Shown piece by piece: positions 50,401 through 61,235 of a stretch of DNA of 64,000 nucleotides. The notes under the pieces were generated by a model. That model saw only the letters and a program-made list of their open reading frames with translations, did not search any database and was not told the origin of the DNA. The stretch spans positions 1 to 64,000 of the forward strand of contig JAGLGN010000016.1 of assembly GCA_023144005.1 (NCBI GenBank). Reading direction: 5' to 3'. The stretch is from a bacterium (GTDB taxonomy: Bacteria; AUK180). The position numbers were made by a program, and so were the translations under genes. How positions within the stretch are numbered: position 1 is the stretch's first letter; every line of letters begins with the position of its first letter.

Positions 50401-50416
50401 AATATCTCCTAAGGGT

Positions 50417-51799
50417 CTATTTAGATCTTTCTAATGCTTCTGCGGCAAGATTCGGCTTATCCAGATTCTGATATGTCTGGGAAAGATTATACCAGGCATC
50501 CTTATTCTTGGGATTGATCTTGACAACCTTCTCAAAAGCGGCGGCCGCATTGGAATATTGGCCAAGCTCGAAATAATCGCCGGCGAGATATTCCCAAAGG
50601 GACTCGTCGTTCGGAGCATAACTCAGAGCTTTCAGATAGGCCTTTATAGCTTCTTCATAATTCTTTGACTCATCATAGATGATGCCAAGATAAAGGAAGC
50701 TGGCAGTATATGAAGGCTTCAATTCAGATGCCTTCTGAAATCCTCTTACAGCGGCGGTTTTATTGCCTAATTTATATTCGCAAAAACCCAGGGCGTACCA
50801 TGAGCCGTAAAAATTATTCTTTGCTGAAATGGACTTCTTAAATTGACCAATGGCTTCTTTGAACTTATCCTGTTTCAAGAGCTGATACCCCAGACGGTAA
50901 GCTGCGGAATAATCCACTGAATCCATGGATTTCGCTATTTCCAGATACTTATTGGCATTAGAAGAATCACCTTTTTTCTTATACAGCTCTGAAAGCTCGA
51001 ATGCCGCCTTCTGATTCTTGCTGTCCTTCTTATAGAGCAGCTCGTAATAATAGATCGCCTTCACGGTGTTTCCTGTCTTTTTATATCCGAAACCCAGCCA
51101 CCCGATATCATCGGTGGAAAGGGAGGATTCCTTCACCTTCGCCAGAGTGCTTACGCCATTGGCCCAATCCCTCGTCTTGAAGTATGTGTAGGCGAGAAGA
51201 ACGAGCATCTTATGCTCCTTTTTTATGGCAAGGGCTTTCTTATAATAGACCTGGGCATTTTTCAATTGATCCAGCTTGGTGGCGTATATCGTCGCAATGC
51301 TCTTATATGCCTTCAACGCGAGTTTCTTATCAGCCGCAGCCGCTGCCTTATAAACCTTGACTGCCGCTTCATAGCTGCCCTGCTTTTTCAGGATATCACC
51401 CTCAATAAGCTTCGCGCTCGTATTATTCGGCTCGAAATCATAGACCTTTCTTATCGTCGAGGCGGCCTCTTTATACCTCGCCAGTCTCACATATATGTCT
51501 GACAGTGTAAGATAGATGGCAACATCCTTGGGGTCGTTCTCAATAAGCATCTTACAGTACTTAATGGCTTCCGGCCATTCCTGTTTTGTGCTGTACAGCT
51601 TAACCAATGCCCACATACCGTCAACAAAATCAGGTTTTGATTTCAATGCATGTATAAGATGGGGTTCGGCACTTATATAGTCACCCAACTCCATATACTT
51701 CACACCCTGATTGTAGTATTTGAAATAATTCGCCCATGCAGGCAAGCTCAGGATAACGATCAAAATGGTCAAAACGATCTTTTTAGCTTTCATGAACAA
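50417..51799 (-). CDS. TPR-repeat exported protein
   Basis: Signal peptide; multiple TPRs. Confidence 0.9.
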   Translation of the reverse strand: MFMKAKKIVLTILIVILSLPAWANYFKYYNQGVKYMELGDYISAEPHLIHALKSKPDFVDGMWALVKLYSTKQEWPEAIKYCKMLIENDPKDVAIYLTLSDIYVRLARYKEAASTIRKVYDFEPNNTSAKLIEGDILKKQGSYEAAVKVYKAAAAADKKLALKAYKSIATIYATKLDQLKNAQVYYKKALAIKKEHKMLVLLAYTYFKTRDWANGVSTLAKVKESSLSTDDIGWLGFGYKKTGNTVKAIYYYELLYKKDSKNQKAAFELSELYKKKGDSSNANKYLEIAKSMDSVDYSAAYRLGYQLLKQDKFKEAIGQFKKSISAKNNFYGSWYALGFCEYKLGNKTAAVRGFQKASELKPSYTASFLYLGIIYDESKNYEEAIKAYLKALSYAPNDESLWEYLAGDYFELGQYSNAAAAFEKVVKINPKNKDAWYNLSQTYQNLDKPNLAAEALERSK

Positions 51800-51879
51800 C
51801 TCCTATTCTGTTAAAATATACTATCATAATTTTCATATTTTTCAACCTCACAAACATTTTAGCAAGTATTGTTCCACTT

Positions 51880-53508
51880 TTAAATATGCTCAATATACTT
51901 TACTTTAAGATACATTTGCCCTCTAAATTCTTCCCAGAAAGGGCTGGCGATTATATCAATTGTACCGTTTTTTCCAAAATCCGTCTTGTTATTCCAGTCC
52001 TGAAGCTGAAAAGGGATGTCCCGCTGATAGCAATCGTAGAATCTATACTTCTCCTTGACCAACTTATTTTCCCTGATATCAACTCCTCTGATCAAAAAAC
52101 GGGGTGAGGGATTTCCAATTCCGAATGGCTTAAGCTTCTGCAGTTTCAAATGAAGATCATATGTGAATTTTGTGAGATCAAGTTCCATATCCGCGACGAT
52201 CTGCTTTGTGAAACCGTCGGGATACAACTTCTGGAAATTCTTATCTATTTCCGCCTTGACAGCCTCGAGGTCAGATTTATTGATCCTGAGGCCGCAAGCC
52301 ATTGTATGGCCTCCGAAACTCAGGAATTTCTCACTTGAAGCGGAAAGAAGCGCGTGCAGGTCGACACCCGGAACGCTTCGCCCCGAACCATGCAGCATGC
52401 CATCAGCGTCTTCTTCAAATATTATCGACGGCTTGTGAGTAAGTTCGACCATGCGGGAGGCGATGATCCCGTTTATCCCGCGGTTGAATTGATCGGAAGA
52501 AAGGATCAGAACAGATGAATCCACATCCTTAGACATCTCTTTCGCCCTGTCTATGAGTTCTTCCTGCAGCTTTCTCCTCTGACTGTTTATTTCATTGAGC
52601 AAGTGCGCGGCTTCAACGGGTGAATCACTGAACATCAGATCGACCGCAAGGGAGGCATCCTCCATCCTTCCCGCCGCGTTCAGCCGGGGGGCCAGCATAA
52701 ATCCCAAGTGATATGCCTCAAAGGGGGGATTCGAGCCGATATTGTCCATAAGTTCTTTGATGCCCTTGATGTACGCATTGTTCAAAACGTCCAATCCCAA
52801 GGTGGTGATTATCCTGTTATCCATGGTCAGCGGGACCACATCCGCGACTGTGCCGAGAGCGCCGAAGAAAAACAGTTCCTTCAATAGCGGTGTTATTTCT
52901 CCAAGTAATTGACGGGCGATATACAGGGCCACCCCTGCGCCGGCAAGTTCTCTGATCTGAGGAATATCATTGAGTTTGGGATTAACTATTAATGTATCCG
53001 GAAGTTCGGGCTCAGGTGTATGATGATCCGTAATAACTATGTCCATCCCCTGTTCGAATGCGTATTTCACCTCATCGGTCGATGTTATCCCGCAATCCAC
53101 GGAAATGACCTTCCTGATCCCCATTTCGATAAAACGGTCAATGCCCTCTTTGGAGATCCCGTATCCTTCGTCAAAACGATTCGGGATCATGATCGTGGCC
53201 TTACCGCCGATACCTGCAATCGCCTTCTTCAAGATGACGGAGGCAGTAATGCCGTCAACATCATAGTCGCCGTATATACCGATCTCTTCGTCAGCTTCTA
53301 CATTCCGCCTTAAGAAATTAGCGGTTTCCTTAACATTGGGAATATCTTCTGTACGCATAAGGTATTTTAATTTGGGATTGAGAAATTTCTCCACCGCTTC
53401 GGGAGAATCGACACCTCTGGAAGCCAGAAGCGCCAAGATCACAGGGTCTTCTTCTGAGCCTAATAATGAAGGAGGGATACCGTTTGCCTTGAGAATAACT
53501 TCTTTCAT
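51880..53508 (-). CDS. recJ: single-stranded-DNA-specific exonuclease RecJ
   Basis: GIYGDYDVDGITAS, DHHTPE, LGTVADVVPL, SFGGHTMACGL. Confidence 0.97.
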   Translation of the reverse strand: MKEVILKANGIPPSLLGSEEDPVILALLASRGVDSPEAVEKFLNPKLKYLMRTEDIPNVKETANFLRRNVEADEEIGIYGDYDVDGITASVILKKAIAGIGGKATIMIPNRFDEGYGISKEGIDRFIEMGIRKVISVDCGITSTDEVKYAFEQGMDIVITDHHTPEPELPDTLIVNPKLNDIPQIRELAGAGVALYIARQLLGEITPLLKELFFFGALGTVADVVPLTMDNRIITTLGLDVLNNAYIKGIKELMDNIGSNPPFEAYHLGFMLAPRLNAAGRMEDASLAVDLMFSDSPVEAAHLLNEINSQRRKLQEELIDRAKEMSKDVDSSVLILSSDQFNRGINGIIASRMVELTHKPSIIFEEDADGMLHGSGRSVPGVDLHALLSASSEKFLSFGGHTMACGLRINKSDLEAVKAEIDKNFQKLYPDGFTKQIVADMELDLTKFTYDLHLKLQKLKPFGIGNPSPRFLIRGVDIRENKLVKEKYRFYDCYQRDIPFQLQDWNNKTDFGKNGTIDIIASPFWEEFRGQMYLKVKYIEHI

Positions 53509-54257
53509 CAGAAGCCGGTGGGGATATCGATGAACTCGCTCTTGAGGCCGAATTCCTTTTCGAGCAGATCGCCCAATTTCAATATGCCGAATTTTTCCGT
53601 ATTATAATGGCCGCCAAAGACAACATTCAGGCGGGCCTCTTTCACGAAATGGTACATGGAATGTGAGGCCTCACCTGTAATATAAAGGTCGAGCCCTTCC
53701 TTGATCGCGTCCGGTATCAAAGAAGCAGCGCCGCCGGAGACGACACCTATATTTCTGATCTCCTCTTTTCCGAATTGAAGAAGCTGATAATCTCCGAAAA
53801 GTCCGCCGAGAACATCCTTGAATTCCTTCATCTTCAAGGGTTCGGCAAGCATGCCTTTGAAGCCGATCTTCGTGCCCTTGTAATCCCCGAAAGGCAGGAT
53901 ATCGGTCAGCCCCAGTTCAGCGGCTATACGCGCATTATGTCCGATCACCGCGTGAAGGTCCAGCGGGAGATGGGCGGCATACAGTGAGAGCTCATTGTCA
54001 AAGAGCTTCTTAAAGCGTTCGTAATGTATCCCCGTAATGGCAAAAGATGAACCCCAGAACAGGCCGTGATGCACCACAAGTAATTTATTGCCGCGGCCGG
54101 CCTTTTCAAATAATTCCAAAGACGCGTCCACAGCGAGAACGACAGAATCTATCTCAGCATCCATGTCTCCAAATTGCAGCCCGTTGAGGGACATATCGTC
54201 AACTGCATCAATATCCAGGTAATTATCGAGAAATTCAACGATCTTATTTAATTTCAA
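53508..54257 (-). CDS. Nif3-like dinuclear metal center protein
   Basis: LNGLQFGD, VVHHGLFWG, YAAHLPLDLHAVIGHN, GGHYNTE. Confidence 0.95.
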   Translation of the reverse strand: MKLNKIVEFLDNYLDIDAVDDMSLNGLQFGDMDAEIDSVVLAVDASLELFEKAGRGNKLLVVHHGLFWGSSFAITGIHYERFKKLFDNELSLYAAHLPLDLHAVIGHNARIAAELGLTDILPFGDYKGTKIGFKGMLAEPLKMKEFKDVLGGLFGDYQLLQFGKEEIRNIGVVSGGAASLIPDAIKEGLDLYITGEASHSMYHFVKEARLNVVFGGHYNTEKFGILKLGDLLEKEFGLKSEFIDIPTGF

Positions 54258-54289
54258 ACCCGACTCCTATTTATATCTTCTCAGTACCG

Positions 54290-54475
54290 AAGCGTTCAAA
54301 GGTTGCAAGTTCAAAAGTTCAAAGTTGAAAAATTCAGTGAACAATTCAAAAATGAACAATGAACAATGAGTAGTAAGTGCCCCAGTGGACCCAGTGACCC
54401 AGTGGAACAAGAGAAAGAGAGCTTCTTTTCTCAACAAACCTCTAGCCTCCAACCTCTAACCTCTGCGCAGCGCCA
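54290..54475. repeat. STRR mosaic
   Basis: gcaagttcaaaagttcaaagttgaaa; aatgaacaatgaacaatg; cccagtggacccagtgacccagtgg; ctagcctccaacctctaacctc. Confidence 0.88.
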
Positions 54476-54479
54476 TCTT

Positions 54480-56543
54480 TCATTTGCCGGCCTCATTTAT
54501 TTCCTTCAATTTCCTTACGATCATTTCATTATCTATGTCCGGGATATCTGTCCTGGAAAAATACTCGATCCCCCGTTCTATATCATAGGTCGCGTAAAAT
54601 GCCGATAATCTTGTTATCGCAAGTTCTTTGGCCTTGATATTCTGAATATCCGGAATTAAGCCCTCATATGTTTTTATAATAGCATAGGGCTCATTTGTCT
54701 CCATATAGGCGAATTCAAGTATGCGGAATAACTCAGCTCTGTCCGGTTTTATTTTGAGGTCGAGTTCAATTTCAGTACCCAGCTCGGAAAGAAGCTTTTT
54801 CTTCTTTTCCACTTGTCCTGTGCGATTATATATATCGATCATCATCTTATAGACCTCAAGATCGACCGGATCCTGATGCAGATACAGCTCAAATTCATAT
54901 AAGGCCTTCTTGTATTCTCTAAGATAATAATAAGTCCTCCCCTTAAGAAAGTGGACTTGAACATAATGCTCAGAAAGCTTCTGCAGATGCTCATATGCCT
55001 TGATAGCTTCCCGTAAATGCTCTTCATCTTGTGTGGAAATATAGAGGTCCTGCAGCAATGTTCCCGTAAAATACCGTGCAATGATATTATTAGGGTCATA
55101 TCTCAAGGCCTCTTTATAGAGCTCCTGCGCTTTTATAAAAGAGCCTTTTGCCCTGTTGACATGTTTGTGGCTTCTCAAGGCAAGACCATCCTTTGACCGG
55201 GCGATCGCCTTATTCAGTATCAGGCTTGAATGATAGCGTCTCATCGATAAAAAGAGCAGAAAGCCGCCGAGCAACGCGAGCACGATAAGAAAAAGAGGCC
55301 TGACCCTGAAGCTCCATTTCCGCTTATATATTCTAGCGGCATAAGCGGAGCCCAGTGCCAGCAGAAGATATATCACGATTATGGATGAGAGCCATTTGGA
55401 ATTTACAGAAAAGAGATTATCCAGCATCAGTCCCATCAAGCCGAGATTGACCCCGAGAAGTGAAATAGCGGTCTTCTCCCGCCCGGACTTCATAGCGGTA
55501 AATGCGGCGCGGAAAAAGAAGAAGAAAAAGCCGATGAACATGAATAAATAAAGTGCAAAACCGAATATCCCCAGATCGACCGCGCTTTCAATGGGATCCG
55601 AATGGGCATGTATCGTTTCGGCATTGTGCTTGCCTTCAAAAAGGAATATCTGCTTGCTTTTATATTCAGGATAATAGGCACGGAAATTACCCGGCCCCAC
55701 TCCCATCGGATTATCTTTGATTATCTGCAGAGAAGAATTCCATGTATATACACGAAACATCGGAGTCCCTTTTCCTATGTCCGTCATTGAGCGTATACGC
55801 CCCCAGTAATCCGAAGGGACAATGAAGAGAATAGCTATCGCAAGCATCGCCAATGGAATAAACCTTGTCCAAAGCCTTTTCTTCCATATTAGAATTATTA
55901 TCAGGAATGCTATCAGAACAGGAATAAGCCCTACGAAAGCCGCCCTTGTTCTAGTCAGAAATATAGCATAGCTCTCCACGCCGATGAATAAAAGGTGTAA
56001 CGCCCTCATCCGTATGCCTTCAGCAAGAAAATACTTGGTCAAGGAGATCAGTATGAAGGGGATCAGCAGCGCGGCGAAGAAATTGGAATTTCCATAAAAA
56101 GACGGCGGACGGATCCCGGTGGGAACGGGATAAAGCCGTAAAAGATCCACTTCATAATAGAGTAAAATACCGTAAACGGCACTCAATACACCTATCACTT
56201 CGAAAGCAGACAATAATCTCTCCGGTTTGATCATCCTCAGAGAAAAATACATCATCGTGGCGGAAAGCGATATCTGAACATAATGAAAGGCAAATGAATG
56301 GTATCTGAGAAACGGCAGCATTACAATAGAGAAGAGAGGCAGCGCCAGGATCACAAGGTCCAATAGCGCGATTTTGATGCTCTTTTTCTTTTCAAAATAA
56401 AATAGGAAGACGAAGGAAAAAAAAGACAGAAATATGAAGAACGGCTCTTTTATCTCGGTAATATTATAGGAAGATTTGTTCATGACAAGAAGCGAGATCA
56501 ACAGCAATAATAGAACAAATCCCTCTCGAATTTTCCTATTCAC
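54480..56543 (-). CDS. O-antigen ligase/polymerase-like membrane protein with C-terminal TPRs
   Basis: Multi-TM; GPGNFRAYYPEYKS, HAHSDPIESAVDLG; TPR tail. Confidence 0.87.
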   Translation of the reverse strand: MNRKIREGFVLLLLLISLLVMNKSSYNITEIKEPFFIFLSFFSFVFLFYFEKKKSIKIALLDLVILALPLFSIVMLPFLRYHSFAFHYVQISLSATMMYFSLRMIKPERLLSAFEVIGVLSAVYGILLYYEVDLLRLYPVPTGIRPPSFYGNSNFFAALLIPFILISLTKYFLAEGIRMRALHLLFIGVESYAIFLTRTRAAFVGLIPVLIAFLIIILIWKKRLWTRFIPLAMLAIAILFIVPSDYWGRIRSMTDIGKGTPMFRVYTWNSSLQIIKDNPMGVGPGNFRAYYPEYKSKQIFLFEGKHNAETIHAHSDPIESAVDLGIFGFALYLFMFIGFFFFFFRAAFTAMKSGREKTAISLLGVNLGLMGLMLDNLFSVNSKWLSSIIVIYLLLALGSAYAARIYKRKWSFRVRPLFLIVLALLGGFLLFLSMRRYHSSLILNKAIARSKDGLALRSHKHVNRAKGSFIKAQELYKEALRYDPNNIIARYFTGTLLQDLYISTQDEEHLREAIKAYEHLQKLSEHYVQVHFLKGRTYYYLREYKKALYEFELYLHQDPVDLEVYKMMIDIYNRTGQVEKKKKLLSELGTEIELDLKIKPDRAELFRILEFAYMETNEPYAIIKTYEGLIPDIQNIKAKELAITRLSAFYATYDIERGIEYFSRTDIPDIDNEMIVRKLKEINEAGK

Positions 56544-57354
56544 TTATCTTCTTATATTTCTCGATCCATTGTAAGATCTCATCATCGTCGTAATTGTACC
56601 CGGTATATTTCACTGTATAGAGAAAATCAATAATGTCCAGAATGGTCTCTCTCCTGTCAAGATTAACTTCTTTTGTCTCCAGGGCGGAAGAGATGTCATC
56701 CTTCAAGGCATTCTGCGAGATACTATATTTCGCCAGGAGAAATCCCCTGAGCAATTCTTCAAGTTTAGAAAATTTTTCGGTCTTCGCGAGGGAATGGAAA
56801 GGATCTTCTTTGATCTCACTTTCCTCTTGCACATCCGTGGATGATCTCCCCTTTTTTTTCTGTTTTATCCCGACAATAACTACTATGACCACCACAAACG
56901 CGATAAGAAAGAAAAGCAGGAGCAAAGGCAAAGGGCTGTTCGTATTCTTTAACACAACAATTTTCACGGGGTCTGTTTTAAGTTCGATATTCAGATCCGC
57001 CTCGGGATTATAATACGGCAGGGACACTGAAGGAAAGATATACTCCCCGGCTGCAAGGGCCTTGTATTTCACTTTGTAGGATAATATCTGCTGGGCCTTG
57101 TCCTTGACCACATTGATCCTGGTAGTGGATGAGGACAATACCCTGGAAGCCCACTCCGGCGCAGGCATCTTGGGAGACGCTATTCTGATCTCGGTCGAAC
57201 CTACCTTCTGTATCTCTAAATTGAAGGTGAACATTTCTCCCACTTTGACCTCATTCTTATCCAATGATGAATTGATGGAAACCTGGAACGAAGCCCCCTG
57301 CAGAAGGACTAAAAGAATGAGTATTGCGGGAATCGTATAAAGCCTAATTTTCAT
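56536..57354 (-). CDS. BatD-like (oxygen tolerance) protein
   Basis: Signal peptide, SINSSLDKNEVKVGEMFTFNLEI, TM, cytoplasmic tail. Confidence 0.75.
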   Translation of the reverse strand: MKIRLYTIPAILILLVLLQGASFQVSINSSLDKNEVKVGEMFTFNLEIQKVGSTEIRIASPKMPAPEWASRVLSSSTTRINVVKDKAQQILSYKVKYKALAAGEYIFPSVSLPYYNPEADLNIELKTDPVKIVVLKNTNSPLPLLLLFFLIAFVVVIVVIVGIKQKKKGRSSTDVQEESEIKEDPFHSLAKTEKFSKLEELLRGFLLAKYSISQNALKDDISSALETKEVNLDRRETILDIIDFLYTVKYTGYNYDDDEILQWIEKYKKISE

Positions 57355-57387
57355 ATATGGATATTATATACAAAAGAGGGAATTATT

Positions 57388-58419
57388 TCAATCTTTTCTA
57401 AGCATTTCCTTGATCTCTTCCAATTCTTTCTCAAGGCGCTCAAGCTTCTCCTCAAGAATATCGGATGTATTTACCTCGATCTTTTTTATTTTTTCAAGCT
57501 TCCGCTTGATCATGTATTTATTCAGCTCTGTCTTAGAACCCAATTCAGCCTTGATCTTCATTCTATCGCCGTCTCTTATGACCTCGATCATTACGGTTTC
57601 TCCAGAGGATCTTGAGCCGATGGAATTGATCACATCTTCAACACGCAGCATCTCTTCTTTATCAACCTTGACAATGATATCACCTTTTTTAAACCCGGCC
57701 TTTTCAGCGGGAGAATCCTCATAAACGGAGGCAATGCTTATCAGGTCATTGTGAATGCGCAAAGTTATACCGAGCCAAGCCCTGGTCTTAACAGGCCTGT
57801 CCGCCAGTTTTTGCAATTCTTCCAGATCTAGGAATTTTCCGGAAAAGGCATCCTCTACCTCAACTTCATTGATGCGGTCGCAATTCATAAAAATGGTTTT
57901 GATAAATGAGGTCACATGATAATTGTACAGCAACCCGAGAAGCTCACCGTCATTATTGAAAATGACGCGTAATCTCTTCGCCTGTATATCTTTTTCAAAA
58001 TCCCTTGGAGCGGTATTGAAAGAGGAATACAGCAGGGCGCCGTCTGAAAGGACCTGCAGGCTGAAGTACCATTGCACTTCCGTGTAATCCGTCTTAGCGC
58101 CCTTCAATGCGGATTTCTTCATTGAGGGATTCTTATAGAAGTAAAGCCCGTTATCGACCTTGATCAGGTCAGAGGCATCAATCTTCACTGTATTATTATT
58201 CAGATCGACAATTCTATCACCGGGATTCAAGGAGTAATTCGAGATCATGATCCCATTGCTTAAATTCAAGGCGCAAAAGGTCTTCCCCGTACTATTGGTA
58301 ACCTTTAAGATGCGGGAATTATATCTGGAACCGATTTTTCTGATCAGCTGATCAGAACTCTGGGCAAATGCGAAAAGGACAAATAGAACGCTCACAATAA
58401 TGAAAATACTTCTCTTCAT
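57388..58419 (-). CDS. PDZ-domain exported protein
   Basis: WLGITLRI...VYEDSPAEKAGFKKGDIIVKVDKEEM; C-terminal coiled coil; no catalytic triad recognised. Confidence 0.83.
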   Translation of the reverse strand: MKRSIFIIVSVLFVLFAFAQSSDQLIRKIGSRYNSRILKVTNSTGKTFCALNLSNGIMISNYSLNPGDRIVDLNNNTVKIDASDLIKVDNGLYFYKNPSMKKSALKGAKTDYTEVQWYFSLQVLSDGALLYSSFNTAPRDFEKDIQAKRLRVIFNNDGELLGLLYNYHVTSFIKTIFMNCDRINEVEVEDAFSGKFLDLEELQKLADRPVKTRAWLGITLRIHNDLISIASVYEDSPAEKAGFKKGDIIVKVDKEEMLRVEDVINSIGSRSSGETVMIEVIRDGDRMKIKAELGSKTELNKYMIKRKLEKIKKIEVNTSDILEEKLERLEKELEEIKEMLRKD

Positions 58420-58420
58420 T

Positions 58421-59530
58421 TTACTTCCTCCTGAAATGCATACCCGGGCTGGACATGCCGCGGGAAATATCGGTATAAACTACGGTATCACCCTTAGACA
58501 GACCTTCCGTAACTTCAATAAAACTGCCGTCATTCTTACCGAGAGTGACTTCCTTCTTCTCGCCGGCTTTTAACTTCACAAAGGTTTTCGGGCCTTCCCA
58601 TAAAACCGCCTTCAAGGGGATCGTCAGTACATCGCGTGCTTCCAGAACTATGATCTCGGCATTAGCGGAAACACCCGGTTTGATCAGGTCTTTCGGGTTT
58701 TTCGCGATATCTATTTTGACGGTAAATTGATTGAAGATATTCTTTCTCACCGCATTGAGGGAAATGTAACTCACCACACCCTTTGTCCTTACCGCGGGGA
58801 AGGCATCAAAGGTGATCCTGGTGGGCATGCCCTTCTTTATCAAGGGATAATCTATTTCATCCACATCCAGAACGATCTGAAGATTACTGAGATCGCCGAT
58901 ATATCCCAATACCGTACCGGATGAGTAATTCTCCATGGCGGATCTGATGAATTCTCCGTCCTGAACAGCCTTACCGTAGAATGTGCCGGCAGCGGGGGCG
59001 TTCACCGAAAGGACCAGACTGCCGTCGATCTTCTTCTCCTGAACATCCGCCAGATAATCCTTCTCGATCTTGGAATTCTCATAAGCCATCTTTGCGCTGA
59101 TGTAATTCTTTTCCACTTCGTCATATTCGCTTTGAGATACAAATCCTTTCGCGAGCATGTCCTTATTGGATTCATACCTTACCTTGATATTATTGAAATC
59201 CTTTTGAGCGATCACATAATTCCGCCGTATTGAATTTATCTTCTGGATCTCATTGATATCGGGATAAATGTACATAAGGGCCTGGCCCTCTTTCACTATA
59301 TCCCCTTCCTCAACAAGAAACTCGGCGACCTTTCCGCTGATCTTAGCCATCAGTGGAACAACGGTCCGTGGCTGGCATTCACCGGTTTCCGTGATCTTCT
59401 TTTCAATGGTGCCCTGCTTGACACTGTATTCAACTTCTTTCTTTGCCATGCCGCCTGGAGCGGGTTTTTTTTTGGCACAGCCCGCCAGAAGGGTGAAAAT
59501 TACAAGTGAATATAATATGATCTTTTTCAT
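58421..59530 (-). CDS. RND efflux periplasmic adaptor (HlyD/MFP family)
   Basis: Lipobox LLAGC; GKVAEFLVEEGDIVKEGQALMYI; SAPAAGTFYG-type. Confidence 0.92.
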   Translation of the reverse strand: MKKIILYSLVIFTLLAGCAKKKPAPGGMAKKEVEYSVKQGTIEKKITETGECQPRTVVPLMAKISGKVAEFLVEEGDIVKEGQALMYIYPDINEIQKINSIRRNYVIAQKDFNNIKVRYESNKDMLAKGFVSQSEYDEVEKNYISAKMAYENSKIEKDYLADVQEKKIDGSLVLSVNAPAAGTFYGKAVQDGEFIRSAMENYSSGTVLGYIGDLSNLQIVLDVDEIDYPLIKKGMPTRITFDAFPAVRTKGVVSYISLNAVRKNIFNQFTVKIDIAKNPKDLIKPGVSANAEIIVLEARDVLTIPLKAVLWEGPKTFVKLKAGEKKEVTLGKNDGSFIEVTEGLSKGDTVVYTDISRGMSSPGMHFRRK

Positions 59531-59619
59531 TCTTACTCCTCAAGAACAAATACGATTATTTTGAAAAAATATTTCAGTGGAAGCGAGAATCCATTCATTT
59601 GAGGTTCGGGGTACGAAGT

Positions 59620-59925
59620 AAAAACGAAAACAATATCCACACCCGTAACCGGAAAATCAATATTTCGCTTACCCCATTAATTTATCCGTAACAAAATATA
59701 TAACGCCGGAGCTATCAGCCTACGGGACGGCAGGTTGAATATTTTAACTTCATACATCCAATTTAGACAAATACGTTGGTTGAAATATTCACCACCTCCG
59801 TCCCTGGAGGATTAGGGTGGGTGGAGGGAGAATGGGTGTAGAATCATATGGAAATATTCTCCACACATCTTCGAATGCTATCCCTCTCTCTTTTCTCCTT
59901 CCCAAATCAGCCTCTAACCTCTATC
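59620..59925 (+). repeat. R1 structured repeat, long (~300 bp) copy
   Basis: acacccgtaaccgg...ccgtccctggagg...tattctccacacatcttcgaatgctatccctctctcttttctccttccc; parallel to the copy at 63490-63810. Confidence 0.9.
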
Positions 59926-59999
59926 TGTAATTGTTCATTGTACTTACCCACTTTACACTTCACACATCACACTTCAGACTTGCTGAGCAAGCTCAGTCT
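59926..59999. repeat. STRR mosaic ending in the CTTGCTgAGCAAG palindrome
   Basis: actttacacttcacacatcacacttcagacttgctgagcaagctcag. Confidence 0.8.
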
Positions 60000-60880
60000 T
60001 CAAATATATATCTGAATTTCTTCAGGTCATCGCGCCGGCGGGCGTTGACCGTTTTTTCATTTGAAAAAAGGAATTGGCCGGGCTTTCCGCGCCTCACCTT
60101 CCTCAAGTACTTCTTTTGAGTGTATATGACCTCCTCCGAGTCGGAGGCCGCGGCCTTCGAATTGGAGAGCGCCAGGGCGGAGCCGAAAAGTATAAGGTCG
60201 AAGTCGGGAGGTTCCTTGCTTCCCAGAATGAGGACGACATGACTGCCCGGGTAATCCTTGATATGGAACCACCAGTCATTGCCATTGCCTACATGCTTCA
60301 CCAATTCATCATTTTCCAGATCGCTTCGACCAACAAAGAAGAGATACCCTTTGAATAAATACGCTTTCCCTACCTGCTTGCGTACCCTTTTCACCTGTTT
60401 CTTAGCGGCAACGGGCGGAAGAAGTTTTTTATATACCTCCTTCAATTCAGCGATATCGGTCATACTCTCAACTTCATTGATCTGCTTATTTATTTTCGAG
60501 GCCTCTTTCATTCCCTCTTCATATCGTTTACCGGCGATTTCGCTTCCCCTTTTCATCTTCGAGGCCTTCTTAAAAAAGAGCGACATATTCTGTTTGACGG
60601 TCAGGAGAGGATCCAAAGTTAATGCTATTTCCTTATCATTCTCCCAATCCTTCACATTTACGGTAGATGCCTTAAGCGGAAGCCGGTGAAGCTGAGCTTT
60701 GATCATCTCGCCCATTTTTGACAATTCACTATGACGCTTGAATGCCGAAAGGTCCTTGGAAATATTTTTAATGCGCTTGTTCACCTTTTTGAGCTTTTTT
60801 CCAAGGATTACAGTGATTTTTTCTTTGAGAAGTTCAACTCCCCTGTCAGGGTCGTTTTGTCTTTGGCCGAAATTGCTCAT
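59993..60880 (-). CDS. NFACT-R domain protein (RqcH/FbpA-related) without NFACT-N
   Basis: Coiled coil; FVGRSDLENDELVKHVGNGNDWWFHIKDYPGSHVVL; VIYTQKKYLRKVRRGKPGQF. Confidence 0.9.
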   Translation of the reverse strand: MSNFGQRQNDPDRGVELLKEKITVILGKKLKKVNKRIKNISKDLSAFKRHSELSKMGEMIKAQLHRLPLKASTVNVKDWENDKEIALTLDPLLTVKQNMSLFFKKASKMKRGSEIAGKRYEEGMKEASKINKQINEVESMTDIAELKEVYKKLLPPVAAKKQVKRVRKQVGKAYLFKGYLFFVGRSDLENDELVKHVGNGNDWWFHIKDYPGSHVVLILGSKEPPDFDLILFGSALALSNSKAAASDSEEVIYTQKKYLRKVRRGKPGQFLFSNEKTVNARRRDDLKKFRYIFED

Positions 60881-61233
60881 TTGGGATCATTATCAAATAG
60901 ATGAAAGGAGAATCCCTGATCTCCGATCCTGAAGGAATCTCCCGAATGAAGTATTTTCTTCTTTATACGCAGATCGTTTATAAAGGTCCCGTTGGAGGAA
61001 TCCATGTCCTCAAGGATGAAACTAGAGTAATTGTCATGGATCGCGCAATGTATTCGGGAAATAGAGTCATCATCCAAAACCAGGTCACAACCGGGTGCGC
61101 GGCCTATAACGAATCGTTTTCTGCCGAGAATGATCTTGCGATTGCTTTTCAATTCAAATATATATCCTTTAGGAGTATAGCCCGAAACGGCACCGTCGGT
61201 AATATTTGTCTGCTCATTCCACTCATCATTCAT
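60877..61233 (-). CDS. FHA-domain protein
   Basis: FVIGRAPGCDLVLDDDSISRIHCAI...DMDSSNGTFIND. Confidence 0.95.
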   Translation of the reverse strand: MNDEWNEQTNITDGAVSGYTPKGYIFELKSNRKIILGRKRFVIGRAPGCDLVLDDDSISRIHCAIHDNYSSFILEDMDSSNGTFINDLRIKKKILHSGDSFRIGDQGFSFHLFDNDPK

Positions 61234-61235
61234 TT

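Noticed and set aside
57388-58419. HtrA/DegP-type serine protease
   Set aside because: Only the PDZ domain is recognisable; no GNSGG or catalytic triad motif was found.
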